64,000 nucleotides of DNA from Bacillus sp. FJAT-27916 (GTDB taxonomy: Bacteria; Bacillota; Bacilli; Bacillales; Pradoshiaceae). The translations under genes were made by a program, and so were the position numbers. This document shows, one piece after another, positions 1 to 8,190 of this stretch. The stretch spans positions 3,506,621-3,570,620 of the forward strand of contig NZ_LFZV01000001.1 in the NCBI RefSeq assembly GCF_001183965.1, read 5' to 3'. The first letter of the stretch is position 1, and each line of letters begins with the position of its first letter. The notes beneath the pieces were generated by a model that saw only the letters and a list, made by a program, of their open reading frames with translations, was not told the origin of the DNA and ran no database searches.

Positions 1-33
1 AAGCCATTTCACGAGTTAAATGTGAAATGGCTT
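1..33. terminator. Hairpin downstream of uppP
   Basis: A perfect 12-bp stem (AAGCCATTTCAC / GTGAAATGGCTT) is followed on the plus strand by TTTT. It lies just past the uppP stop codon. It probably terminates uppP and any convergent gene to the left; the minus-side U tract would lie outside the window. Confidence 0.75.
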
Positions 34-41
34 TTCTTCGA

Positions 42-890
42 TTAAAAATACAAGAAGTAAATTGCCGCTACCAAGACAATTCGGTAGATGGCAAATGGCA
101 TTAATCGAATCTTATTAATTAGCTTCAAGAAGAAGCGGATCGATATTAGCGCAAAGATAAATGCACTGATGAAACCGACAATAAAGAATGGCAGAGCATC
201 CAGATTGAAATGCTCCCAGTTCTTAACCAATGACAGCAAACTGGCCCCCGCCATAATTGGCACAGCCATGATGAACGTAAAATCAGCTGCCGCTCTATGA
301 CTTAATCCAAGCAGAACCCCGCCTGAGATGGTCGAGCCTGAGCGGGAAAAGCCTGGCCATAAGGATAAGCATTGAATCAATCCGATTGAGAGGGCCTGCT
401 TATACGTAATTTGGTCAACCGTTGTTACCTTAGGCTCTTTCTTCTTGCCGCTTACGATATCTGCGGCAATCATCAGGAAGGACCCGACTAAAAGACCAAT
501 CATAACCGTCTCGATTGAGAAGAGATGCTCATCAATATAATCCTCAAACAAGAGGCCAAGAACACCTGCAGGAATTAATCCGACAATTACATGCGTTAAA
601 CGGAGATGATTCCCCTCAGCTGTTCTCTTATCCTCTTTCTTGCCGAAAAGCCGATTCAACCCAAGCATATCAATGAATCGATCCTTAAAGATAATAACAA
701 CTGCCAATATCGAGCCAAGCTGGATAACAATCTTAAAGGTATTCGCTGTATATTGCCCAAGGAATTCGGTGGACTTCAGCCACATCTCATCAACCAATAT
801 CATATGCCCTGTCGAGGAGACCGGCGCAAATTCCGTCAATCCTTCAACAAGCCCAAGGATAAACGCCTTCAATAACTCAATAAACTCCAT
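42..890 (-). CDS. uppP: Undecaprenyl-diphosphatase UppP (BacA family)
   Basis: Integral membrane phosphatase that converts undecaprenyl diphosphate to undecaprenyl phosphate, recycling the lipid carrier for peptidoglycan and teichoic acid synthesis; overproduction gives bacitracin resistance in relatives. The 282-aa length is normal. The two BacA signatures are visible: EGLTEFAPVSSTGH near residue 16, with the glutamates and the PVSSTGH loop, and PGFSRSGSTISGG near residue 180, with the essential Arg/Ser. Several hydrophobic helices span the rest. The ATG is preceded by GGAG at suitable spacing. It is monocistronic; the next minus-strand gene upstream has its own terminator at about 1350-1381. 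Confidence 0.95.
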   Translation of the reverse strand: MEFIELLKAFILGLVEGLTEFAPVSSTGHMILVDEMWLKSTEFLGQYTANTFKIVIQLGSILAVVIIFKDRFIDMLGLNRLFGKKEDKRTAEGNHLRLTHVIVGLIPAGVLGLLFEDYIDEHLFSIETVMIGLLVGSFLMIAADIVSGKKKEPKVTTVDQITYKQALSIGLIQCLSLWPGFSRSGSTISGGVLLGLSHRAAADFTFIMAVPIMAGASLLSLVKNWEHFNLDALPFFIVGFISAFIFALISIRFFLKLINKIRLMPFAIYRIVLVAAIYFLYF

Positions 891-1212
891 ATTTCTGCTC
901 CCTAATGTTTGTTTTTATGCCTAACCGCAATTAGATAATATTACTAAAGTCTCTATGTTTACCCAATACAGTTTACACCATATTGTCCTCATTCGGAAAC
1001 AAAAATTGTAGACAGCTAGAAACCAACACAGCATAGACGGTACTCCTGAATAAGCCACATTATCAAAATAGCGTAAGTAGAGAGAGTTTTGCGGAAATTC
1101 AGATGGAAAAAGGAAGATTTTCATCAAAAAAGATCATTAGTTTATCTATTTTGGACCTTTAAAGAAGGAGGAGGCTTTCTTTTTATGAGAAAACAACCTT
1201 ATTTCATAGTTT

Positions 1213-1284
1213 AAGGGCGAAATCCCTTCGGTTAAGGGCGAAGCGGTTGACGTATCGGCGATAAATGTGAAGGATGGGCGAAAA
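1213..1284 (+). repeat. GCGAAA periodic array, copy A
   Basis: The motif GGGCGAAA or a close variant starts at 1215, 1236, 1256 (CGGCGATAAA) and 1276, a step of 20-21 bp. Two units carry the upstream context TTAAGGGCGAA. It sits in the roughly 500-bp gap between uppP and the polyprenyl synthetase gene, beyond that gene's terminator. The same motif and period recur near 8190-8255 and 37320-37415. The rest of the 891-1347 gap shows no convincing gene. Confidence 0.6.
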
Positions 1285-1347
1285 CAGGCGTTGACCATAG
1301 CTTCCGTCTGTTTTCTGTCAGAAGTTTCCCTGATTAATAATCCATAC

Positions 1348-1381
1348 AAAAAGGCTGACCCTGAGCATCCAGGATCAGCCT
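1348..1381 (-). terminator. Rho-independent terminator of the tandem isoprenoid synthase gene
   Basis: Read on the minus strand, AGGCTGATCCT pairs with AGGGTCAGCCT across a short loop and is followed by TTTTT. It starts 10 bp beyond the stop codon. Confidence 0.85.
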
Positions 1382-1390
1382 CTCCCTTCA

Positions 1391-3736
1391 TTATCTTTGA
1401 CGATTAATTAGATAATCCAGCAGATGCTTCAAAAAATCTGTATTACGATTGATTCCCTGCAAGCTTTCAATCGCCTCACAGTAATGATGCCACATTTGTT
1501 TTCTCGCACCATCCACTCCAAGGACCGTTACAAAGGTTGAGCGTCCATTCTCTTCATCCTGGCCAGCAGGCTTTCCAAGAGCTTCCGAATTTCCCTCTGT
1601 ATCCAGCAGATCATCCTTTATTTGAAAGGCGATACCGGCGTGATGAGCAAATTGTTTAAGAGCCTGCCTTTCACCCTCATCAGCCTCCGCAAGGATAGCT
1701 GGCATCATAACTGCTGCCTCAAACCCAATACCGGTCTTATAAAAGCACATGCTATTCAATTCTTCCAATGACACGCTGCCCTTCTTTTCCTCCAAGTCAA
1801 TGACTTGCCCGCGGCACATTTGCATCGCAGCATTCGCTGAATATTGAATGAGCGAGAGAACGGCCTCCGGTTTGAATGACTGGATGGATGCCTGCTCTAA
1901 GGTTGCCTTTTGGATAAGAAAGATTCCTGTCAGTTCAGCGATTGCATTCGTATAGGCAATATGCAGAGCAGGCTGTCCACGGCGAGCTGCTGCATTATCC
2001 TGTGAGGGAAGATCGTCGAAGATTAAAGAGGCCGTATGCATATATTCAAGAGACTTCAGCACTGGTATCAAATCCTGCTTATTTAAACCGAACTCCATTC
2101 CCATCATCCACGCGATAACAGGCCGCATCCGTTTCCCATCTGCCATCAGGCTGTAGTTGGCCGCTTCCCGCAGCGTCCTTTCCTCTGGGAGCGCGTTTTG
2201 AATATCCTCTCCAAGCGGAAGAAAGCTGTTCATCTCTTCGCGCAGCTCATTTGTGAGGGAAGAAAATGTCTCACGGTCTGTCCTATCTTTCTCCAGCTGG
2301 GCGAGCATATGGTCACGCAGCAGTTTATCGAAGAAATCGACATTTTCTGCCTTCTTGACGAGCTTTTGAATAAGCCGGTTAAATTCAGGCATCCCAGCTG
2401 CGAATAAGCCCATGACCTCCTTGTATTTTTCCGCCCCGAACCGGACTTTATTTCGTTTCAGTCCATTGATGGCTCTGTCCAAAATGACTTCCCTGGCCAA
2501 TTCATTCGAGGAATACACATAGTGAATCAAATTTGCGATGACGGCGAAATACAGTTCAAACGGATTAACCAGATCGGTCCGTTCCTTATGATGGGTCCAA
2601 TAATAGGTGTAGGGAGTAACGGCTCCAGCTTGCAGATCATCAAATAAATCTGTAAAATCATCTGCGAGCTGATTGTAAATGCCGTAGTAAAACGTCCGCT
2701 CGTCAAAACCCTTATCTTCATCTGCGCCAATCACCGAACGAACAATTAATCTTGAGGAGGCTGATTTCAGAATGACAGGAATCAGAAGTTCCTCATTTGT
2801 GTAATCTGCATGAGACAATTCTTTATTACGGTCCAGCTCCTGTGCATGAAAAAAGACATAGGATTCTGAGAAAAAGGTATTTAAAGCTTCAGGTGACTGA
2901 TGATTTTTCATATAAGTAAAGGCCTCTGAAAGTTCTGAGTGGATATAGGCAAGAATCTCCCTCTTCCCCTCCGGCCATTCCCCCAGCTCAGGAATTTCAC
3001 GAGTGAGCAAGGCCGTACGAATCATGGCTGAATATTGCTCCTTCTCCTTGTCTGTCAAATAATTAGAGTCAAGGAGATCATCTACGAATGGATAGGTAAG
3101 ACCATAGGCATAGCCCAGTCTTATCGCTTCATCAAGCTTAACCGCCCGAACATCCTCCTCTATGTCCTCACCCATTTGATCGTAGGCATGAAGCACAACC
3201 CCGGCGATAATTTTAATCAGCTTCCGCTTGGCATGACCTGCGTTCAGCTCGTCTGGAATATGTTCTGCCACGCTGCTCAATTTAGAAAACAGCCAAATGA
3301 CGCTAAGCTCGATTCCTTCTTTCTCACCCCATCGATACAGCTCATCCCTGCTTAAGGTTCCTGCCTTCTCTTCAGTAGAATGGGCCACATATTTTTTTAA
3401 GCGCCTCACCGTTTGCTCGATTTCTTCTTCCGCCTCAGCTGTATCCATTGCCTTTCCAAGATCACGCATATATAAATAAGCTGCACTCCTGCGTAAATAG
3501 GGATCCAACTTTCCGGTGTAATCGAGCCACTTCAAGTATGGCCGATAACCAATACTCGAATCTTTTTTGGGCCCAGCTAAAAAGGGCAGATTCACATGAT
3601 TCTCCTTCCATTCTGAAAAATCGTCTGTCAGCACAGGAATGAAATGGCGTTCAAGCACCTCTGTCCTTAATCTTTTAAAATATTGTTCAGCTCTTACCTC
3701 GGCTAATTGATAGCTTGAATGAGTCTCTTTCATCAT
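1391..3736 (-). CDS. Tandem isoprenoid synthase fusion: N-terminal terpene-synthase-like domain plus C-terminal polyprenyl diphosphate synthase
   Basis: The C-terminal ~290 residues (about 490-781) form a complete IspA-type trans-prenyltransferase: GKRMRP, first aspartate motif DDLPSQD at D574-D580, and second motif DDLLD at D708-D712 after FQIK. This half should condense IPP with allylic diphosphates. The N-terminal ~490 residues are far longer than any normal extension. They carry their own pair of acidic motifs, VDDLLD (D219-D223) and ADDFTDLFDD (from D359), spaced 140 residues apart, close to the 134-residue spacing in the C-terminal half. This suggests a second all-alpha isoprenoid synthase fold. 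The second motif resembles, from memory, the acidic motif of YtpB-type (class IB) terpene synthases. Start: AAGGAAG lies 5 or 8 nt before two consecutive ATGs (3736 or 3733); the upstream TTG at 3757 has no ribosome binding site. The product is unknown; the N-terminal half could be a cyclase, a second prenyltransferase or a catalytically dead partner. Confidence 0.85.
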   Translation of the reverse strand: MMKETHSSYQLAEVRAEQYFKRLRTEVLERHFIPVLTDDFSEWKENHVNLPFLAGPKKDSSIGYRPYLKWLDYTGKLDPYLRRSAAYLYMRDLGKAMDTAEAEEEIEQTVRRLKKYVAHSTEEKAGTLSRDELYRWGEKEGIELSVIWLFSKLSSVAEHIPDELNAGHAKRKLIKIIAGVVLHAYDQMGEDIEEDVRAVKLDEAIRLGYAYGLTYPFVDDLLDSNYLTDKEKEQYSAMIRTALLTREIPELGEWPEGKREILAYIHSELSEAFTYMKNHQSPEALNTFFSESYVFFHAQELDRNKELSHADYTNEELLIPVILKSASSRLIVRSVIGADEDKGFDERTFYYGIYNQLADDFTDLFDDLQAGAVTPYTYYWTHHKERTDLVNPFELYFAVIANLIHYVYSSNELAREVILDRAINGLKRNKVRFGAEKYKEVMGLFAAGMPEFNRLIQKLVKKAENVDFFDKLLRDHMLAQLEKDRTDRETFSSLTNELREEMNSFLPLGEDIQNALPEERTLREAANYSLMADGKRMRPVIAWMMGMEFGLNKQDLIPVLKSLEYMHTASLIFDDLPSQDNAAARRGQPALHIAYTNAIAELTGIFLIQKATLEQASIQSFKPEAVLSLIQYSANAAMQMCRGQVIDLEEKKGSVSLEELNSMCFYKTGIGFEAAVMMPAILAEADEGERQALKQFAHHAGIAFQIKDDLLDTEGNSEALGKPAGQDEENGRSTFVTVLGVDGARKQMWHHYCEAIESLQGINRNTDFLKHLLDYLINRQR

Positions 3737-3793
3737 AACAACTTCCTTCATAATCAAATCAAGGCTTTTTCAATCTAGATTGGCTGTTCTGAT

Positions 3794-3818
3794 TGCCGTT
3801 ATTCTTATCATAACGGCA
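3794..3818. promoter_or_regulatory. Palindrome upstream of the tandem isoprenoid synthase gene
   Basis: TGCCGTTAT and ATAACGGCA form a perfect 9-bp inverted repeat separated by 7 bp, without a T tract on either side. It lies about 60 bp upstream of the start codon, where an operator would be expected, and 30 bp beyond the end of the next gene, so a weak terminator is the alternative. Confidence 0.4.
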
Positions 3819-3847
3819 GAATACATCAGGAAGAAGTCAGCCGCCAT

Positions 3848-4420
3848 TCATTGGTTAAAAACTTCCTTAATTAAGCGGTCAAGCTCCTTCCACGCCGAGT
3901 AGCCTTCAAGCTCTTTTAAAGAATCACAGACGGAACGGTAATACCATGCATGCATTTGCGGATCCTTTACATTGAAGCGTTCCCACAGTTGATTCCCAAT
4001 CTGTTCATAGTCCCGCTTGATTGAACGTATATTAGATAATTTATCGCCCAGTGTAATCATTTTTGTTTCCACACTTGCATCCTGCAAATGATGGATTGTC
4101 TCTTCCTTTCTCGTTTTCCATGTATCTCCCTTTGGCTTTCCATGATATTTGTTTTCTGTCTCGCTTTCAACAAGCCGGGCCACATCAACGCCAAATTGCT
4201 CCTCAATATCGGATACCGTGCAGCTAGTGTCCTCTAGAACATCATGGAGATAGGCAGCGGCAATAATTTTCTTATTATCAGTTAACGTCCGTACAATATC
4301 CGCTGTTTCCTCCAGATGCGTCATATAGGGAATGTTTGTCCCCTTTCGATAAGTCCCTGCATGAGCCTTTTCAGCAAATTGACAAGCTCGAACATCTATA
4401 TCTTGTATGGATTCTTTCAT
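3848..4420 (-). CDS. Small HD-domain (p)ppGpp hydrolase-like protein
   Basis: A 190-aa cytosolic protein made of a single HD domain of the SpoT/MESH1 type. Metal-binding and catalytic residues are in the expected order: His in AEKAHAGTYRKG, His in YMTHLEE, the HD pair in AAYLHDVLED with the following ED, and Asp/Asn in LGDKLSNIRS. There is no RelA synthetase or TGS/ACT region, so the likely role is a stand-alone hydrolase of (p)ppGpp or a related nucleotide. The substrate is inferred from the family only. The ATG at 4420 is preceded by GAGAGG; a GTG three codons upstream is the alternative. It is a single gene; the gap to 4837 holds an alcohol dehydrogenase remnant. Confidence 0.8.
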   Translation of the reverse strand: MKESIQDIDVRACQFAEKAHAGTYRKGTNIPYMTHLEETADIVRTLTDNKKIIAAAYLHDVLEDTSCTVSDIEEQFGVDVARLVESETENKYHGKPKGDTWKTRKEETIHHLQDASVETKMITLGDKLSNIRSIKRDYEQIGNQLWERFNVKDPQMHAWYYRSVCDSLKELEGYSAWKELDRLIKEVFNQ

Positions 4421-4447
4421 GCCAAACACCCTCTCTCCTCTTCATAG

Positions 4448-4493
4448 AAAAAGCCCTCATTCAGAAAACATCGTTTCTTGAATCCAAGGGCTT
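4448..4493 (-). terminator. Terminator retained from the decayed alcohol dehydrogenase gene
   Basis: On the minus strand AAGCCCT and AGGGCTT close a long stem with inner pairing (GATTCA/TGAATG region) and run into TTTTT. It lies just downstream of the degraded dehydrogenase stop codon, consistent with the original gene end. Confidence 0.75.
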
Positions 4494-4514
4494 CACCTTT
4501 ACACCATTATTCCC

Positions 4515-4623
4515 TCAATCATCAATCTTCGCAACTAGTCTTCCTTTGACTTCATGTCGCTCAAGACGTTTCAAGCCCTCAGGAATCTCATCAAAGGTGA
4601 CTTCCACTAATAAAGGATTAGCT
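4515..4623 (-). pseudogene. C-terminal remnant of a zinc-type (MDR) alcohol dehydrogenase
   Basis: Reading the minus strand from 4623 to a TGA at 4515-4517 gives about 35 residues containing FDEIPEGLKRLERHEVKGRL and ending VAKIDD. This matches the usual C-terminus of medium-chain zinc alcohol dehydrogenases and quinone oxidoreductases (EALERLEAREVKGRIVLKI type). Further upstream (4624-4830) the similarity stops and no start codon or Rossmann fold remains, so at least 90% of the gene has been deleted or eroded. The gene's terminator survives. The assignment rests on recognising this short tail. Confidence 0.6.
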
Positions 4624-4773
4624 CACTTTAATCTCCTGATGAATATATGTATAGCCTTGCAAATGTAAGCAACATCATTTATCTGTATATTGCAATAACT
4701 AAATTCCCATCAGTCATTTCAAATAAACATGTTATATATGTGAAAAATTTTCGATATTATTTTTTGATATAAC

Positions 4774-4815
4774 AAAAAAACCACAGAATCTCTGGATTTC
4801 ACCAGGTCTTTCTGC
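4774..4815 (-). terminator. Terminator of the small unknown gene at 4837-5133
   Basis: The minus strand reads CAGAA...CTGG / CCAG...TTCTG as a two-part stem followed by seven T residues, starting about 20 bp past the stop codon. Confidence 0.65.
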
Positions 4816-4836
4816 AGTTAGCCCGTTTTTGTTTTA

Positions 4837-5133
4837 TCATTTGTCAATCCAACCTTTAATCCTTTCCTTGAAATCCTTCAATTTCTCCGGAACCTCATGG
4901 ACACCGCTCCATTTTTGATAAAACTTCTCCCAGTCCTCTCCTGTCAGCCGATAAAATCTCTCCAACTGGTCTATATACGTAAACAAAGCTTGCTCCACCG
5001 CAATCTCAGGGATTTCATACTCCTTCGGTAAATCCATATCCAGACGCTGACAAAGTAGCTGATGCAATCTATTCATGTAACGTAATTGTTCGACATCTAT
5101 CTTTACGTTCACATATTCCTTGTTATTCGACAT
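4837..5133 (-). CDS. Small hypothetical cytosolic protein
   Basis: A 98-aa charged protein without signal peptide or membrane segment; I do not recognise the family. It is rich in aromatic residues and Glu/Lys (RFYRLTGEDWEKFYQKWSG) and probably all-helical. The ATG at 5133 follows AAGGAG at 9-nt spacing; the GTG six codons upstream overlaps that ribosome binding site and is unlikely. It has its own terminator and no obvious operon partner. Confidence 0.6.
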   Translation of the reverse strand: MSNNKEYVNVKIDVEQLRYMNRLHQLLCQRLDMDLPKEYEIPEIAVEQALFTYIDQLERFYRLTGEDWEKFYQKWSGVHEVPEKLKDFKERIKGWIDK

Positions 5134-5185
5134 CTTCCTCTTCTCCTTCACGACCGTCTAAATACCTATGATTAGTATATGTAGT

Positions 5186-5311
5186 TTAAGAAGAAATATA
5201 AAGAGGAAGCTGTATGACTTTAAAAGGAGAAACCTGCTTCCCCTTAAATTCACGGGCAGAATTTGGCCAGTGCATGGCAAGAATAACCCCCATTAATTTC
5301 TTCATATTCAT
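5186..5311 (-). CDS. Possible 41-aa ORF translationally coupled to the acyl-CoA ligase
   Basis: The ATG at 5309-5311 overlaps the TGA of the acyl-CoA ligase in an ATGA arrangement, with AAAGGG just upstream. The frame runs 41 codons to a TAA at 5186. The product starts MNMKKLMGVILAMHWP; I do not recognise it. It could be a true small coupled protein, the worn remnant of a larger gene, or chance. Confidence 0.25.
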   Translation of the reverse strand: MNMKKLMGVILAMHWPNSAREFKGKQVSPFKVIQLPLYISS

Positions 5312-6984
5312 CCCTTTATGAACTTCTCTTGATTTCTTGCTTCATCCTGGAGCTTTCTCCATAGAATCTTACCGCTTGCTGTCATCGGGAAGGCATCCCT
5401 GAACTCAATAGTACGTGGATATTTATAGGCCGCCATTTGAGTCTTAGCCCATTCAACCATCTCCTCTTCAGTAACCTTCCCTTTCTCCTCCTCACTCAAA
5501 ATGATATAGGCTTTGACACTTTCTCCGCGTTTCGGATCAGGGACACCAACGACACATGCCTGCTCAACAGAAGGGTGTTTGTACAATAAACTCTCTACTT
5601 CTGTCGGCCACACTTTATAGCCCGAGGCATTGATCATCCGCTTCACTCGGTCAACCATAAAGTAATAGCCTTCCTCATCGAAATGACCAATGTCTCCTGT
5701 ACGAAAGAAGGATTTGCCATCCAACTGAATGAAAGCCTGCTCGGTTTCCTCAGGCCGATTATAGTATCCTGTAAACACCTGCGGTCCATTGACAATAATC
5801 TCACCTGTTTCATGCGGACCAAGCTCCTTAAAGGTAGTAGGTTCCACAATCCGAGCATCGACATTAAAAGCAGGCACTCCCAAACATTGCAGCTTCGGCC
5901 GATCAATCGGATTGAAATGGGTGTGGGATATCGTTTCAGAGAGACCGTATCCTTCCGCAAAGCGCAGACCCGTCAGCTTGTACAGTTTTTCCCCGACCGC
6001 TTCAGGCAGCGCAGCTCCTCCTCCAGCAATGCAGGACAAACTGGAAATAGTATAATCAGCTAAAGAAGGGTTCGAAAGAAAATCAATGACCATAGTGCTA
6101 ATGTTGATCCAGTGCGAGCAACGGTATTTCTCAATAAAAGAAACAGCATGATTCCTGTTCCAGCGTGTGAGGATAACCATCTCTGCTCCAGCATAAATAG
6201 GTGCATGCATGCTATGGAGCATCCCAGTTACATGAAAAAATGGCAAAGCCGATAAATGAACCGAATCAGAGTATGTATTCAGCCAATTGACTGCACTTAC
6301 CACATTCGCCTGAATGGTCCGGTTTGTATGAACACATCCCTTTGGAAGCCCTGTTGTTCCAGAAGTATACGGAATGACCGCCATGTCATCGGCATGTCCC
6401 TCAAACGCTGGAATCGGCAAGCTAGACTGCATGATATCCGACCAGCCATGCCGATTCTCATCATCAAAGGCAATTCGGGCATTTTTCACCTCTGGGGGGA
6501 GAGTATCATCTGTTGAGGTGTGGTAATCAGAATAGGCAGTAATAATGAGATTAGTAAGTGAGGTGTTTTCAAGGAGAGGGCTGATTTCTTGGTGAAGCTC
6601 CTGACCGACAATGGCTGTCTTGCATTCGCAATCCTGTATATAGAATTTCAGCTCGTTGGTTGTATTCATTGGGTTAACTGGAACGACCACCGCATGTGCG
6701 CGCAGAATCGCATAAAAGGCAATGACATATTGAGGGGAATTTTGCATAAATAAGATGACTCGGTCTTTTGGTTTCACCTGAAGCTCATGATGAAGATAAG
6801 AGGAAAGCGTCTCTACCTCTCGAAGTACTTCCTCATACGTCATAGATGCTCCATAATAATGAAGACATGTCTTCTTCGGGTACCTCTTTGCCGTAACGGC
6901 TAGATTATCGAACAATGGACTTTCCGGCACTGTCAAAAACTTCGGCATCCGATTGGGCCATACAGAATAATGAGATGTATTCAT
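5308..6984 (-). CDS. Long-chain fatty acid-CoA ligase-like AMP-forming enzyme
   Basis: A 558-aa member of the ANL (acyl-CoA synthetase) superfamily that activates a carboxylic acid through an acyl-adenylate to the CoA thioester. The core motifs are in order: phosphate loop YTSGTTGLPKG (about residue 210), adenine-binding GYGLSE (about 345), RTGDIGHFDEEGYYFMVDR (about 430) and the C-terminal catalytic lysine in TASGKILWRKL. Length and spacing fit fatty-acyl or short/medium-chain acyl-CoA ligases; the exact chain length cannot be read from sequence. AGGAGG lies 8 nt before the ATG at 6984; a TTG two codons upstream overlaps the spacer. No beta-oxidation genes are adjacent. Confidence 0.85.
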   Translation of the reverse strand: MNTSHYSVWPNRMPKFLTVPESPLFDNLAVTAKRYPKKTCLHYYGASMTYEEVLREVETLSSYLHHELQVKPKDRVILFMQNSPQYVIAFYAILRAHAVVVPVNPMNTTNELKFYIQDCECKTAIVGQELHQEISPLLENTSLTNLIITAYSDYHTSTDDTLPPEVKNARIAFDDENRHGWSDIMQSSLPIPAFEGHADDMAVIPYTSGTTGLPKGCVHTNRTIQANVVSAVNWLNTYSDSVHLSALPFFHVTGMLHSMHAPIYAGAEMVILTRWNRNHAVSFIEKYRCSHWINISTMVIDFLSNPSLADYTISSLSCIAGGGAALPEAVGEKLYKLTGLRFAEGYGLSETISHTHFNPIDRPKLQCLGVPAFNVDARIVEPTTFKELGPHETGEIIVNGPQVFTGYYNRPEETEQAFIQLDGKSFFRTGDIGHFDEEGYYFMVDRVKRMINASGYKVWPTEVESLLYKHPSVEQACVVGVPDPKRGESVKAYIILSEEEKGKVTEEEMVEWAKTQMAAYKYPRTIEFRDAFPMTASGKILWRKLQDEARNQEKFIKG

Positions 6985-7189
6985 TCGCAAAACCTCCTGC
7001 TTTTATAAAATACCAATGACACGTTCACATAATAGTAAGAAACATGCTACTTAGTATTTTCTAGTATACATTAATTCCCATTTCAACCCCTATTTTTCTT
7101 CCGATAAATTTCGACAATACCACTAAAATTTCAGCAGATTAATCAAGAAACAGTCCTATTACATATGGCTGATAAGAGAAATATCATAA

Positions 7190-7215
7190 AAAGACTCGCC
7201 CTTAATGGACGAGCC
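7190..7215 (-). terminator. Terminator of the spermidine-synthase-fold gene
   Basis: The minus strand reads GGCTCGTCC, a 5-nt loop, then GGGCGAGTC and TTTTT, only 6 bp after the stop codon at 7221. Confidence 0.85.
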
Positions 7216-7220
7216 TTTCA

Positions 7221-8096
7221 TTATAAATAGCACAAAATAGATTTCTCAATCCAATAGGAAAATTCAGTCTTCGGACAAAGCCTTTCATACTGCTTCATCT
7301 CTTCATACATTCCAATCCCGTCCGATACGTCATGCCATAGATCAGTAAACACAAAATCATATTCCTCAGCGGGCATCACCTGCTTTGCATACTCAAATGC
7401 ATCTGCTTCAATGATTCGGACCTTATTAGCCTGCCTAAACTGCGGGAGCAGATAGGTTTGGAAAAGCTGGATAATATCCCGGTTCTTCTCAACGATCGTA
7501 ATACTGTCCACTTCATCCTTTTCAGACACCATATAGGCATAGTAGCCAAGACCAAGACCGTATGCCAGCACCTTTCCATATGCTTTCTTAATCGCATCTT
7601 TCATGGTCTCCACCTCATTCGGTGTGACTGTCATCCAGATCCGTCCATTCTCCAGGATAGCCGGATATGCGAACTCCTCCGTAAAGAAGCCAATCTGAGG
7701 ATATTGCCGCCCATCTAAAGTCCGGACGATATCATTGCATACAAACCCCTCAAATGGTTTATACTTTTCATACTTCAGCTCACTCTTCCCTATTTTCACT
7801 GATGGCATCTTTATATTCTGATAATAGGAATTCTCTGCATATTCCGCTGTATCCAGCTGGAAAAATATCTTTGGGAAATACCGATTATAGAATTCCCTAT
7901 CAACTTGGTCATCTGCGATATCTAACCCGAAAGCTGCAGCCAAAATCATCGCGAATGCCTGCTTATAGGGCACCCCGTACTTCACCAATTCCTCTATTTC
8001 ATCCTTTTCCACATAATCCGGCGCATTATTTAGATAATTGCTGAGAAGGGCAAATATTTTTTGATTATCTACTGCTATCTTGTCATTCGGTTTCAT
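7221..8096 (-). CDS. Spermidine synthase-fold / class I SAM-dependent protein of unknown substrate
   Basis: A 291-aa cytosolic protein. Its C-terminal half has a Rossmann-type methyltransferase core: motif I as GLGLGYYAYM (about residue 187), acidic strand end IVEKNRD, the motif pair EADAFEYA, and FVFTDLWHD. This layout is typical of spermidine synthases and related aminopropyl/methyl transferases. The N-terminal ~120 residues are helical and not recognised. The gatekeeping residues of true spermidine synthases are not obvious, so function is left open. The ATG at 8096 is preceded by AGGTG; an upstream ATG at 8114 lacks a ribosome binding site. It stands alone, downstream of a GCGAAA repeat array and the Wadjet operon. 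Confidence 0.6.
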   Translation of the reverse strand: MKPNDKIAVDNQKIFALLSNYLNNAPDYVEKDEIEELVKYGVPYKQAFAMILAAAFGLDIADDQVDREFYNRYFPKIFFQLDTAEYAENSYYQNIKMPSVKIGKSELKYEKYKPFEGFVCNDIVRTLDGRQYPQIGFFTEEFAYPAILENGRIWMTVTPNEVETMKDAIKKAYGKVLAYGLGLGYYAYMVSEKDEVDSITIVEKNRDIIQLFQTYLLPQFRQANKVRIIEADAFEYAKQVMPAEEYDFVFTDLWHDVSDGIGMYEEMKQYERLCPKTEFSYWIEKSILCYL

Positions 8097-8190
8097 GCTG
8101 TCACCTATCTTCATCTATTTATATGTAAAATTATAGCTGCAAAAATCAGCAAGAGTAACTACGGGAGATTAGGGCTATCTCTAAAACTGG

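Noticed and set aside
921-1127. 68-codon minus-strand frame upstream of uppP
   Set aside because: No ribosome binding site, atypical composition, no recognisable similarity; region looks intergenic.
1213-1284. CRISPR array interpretation of the GCGAAA repeats
   Set aside because: Repeated unit is only about 8 bp, degenerate, with about 13 bp between units; no cas genes in the window.
1146-1391. 81-codon minus-strand reading frame after the isoprenoid synthase gene
   Set aside because: It begins inside the terminator stem of the upstream gene and runs through the GCGAAA array; no independent ribosome binding site and low-complexity product.
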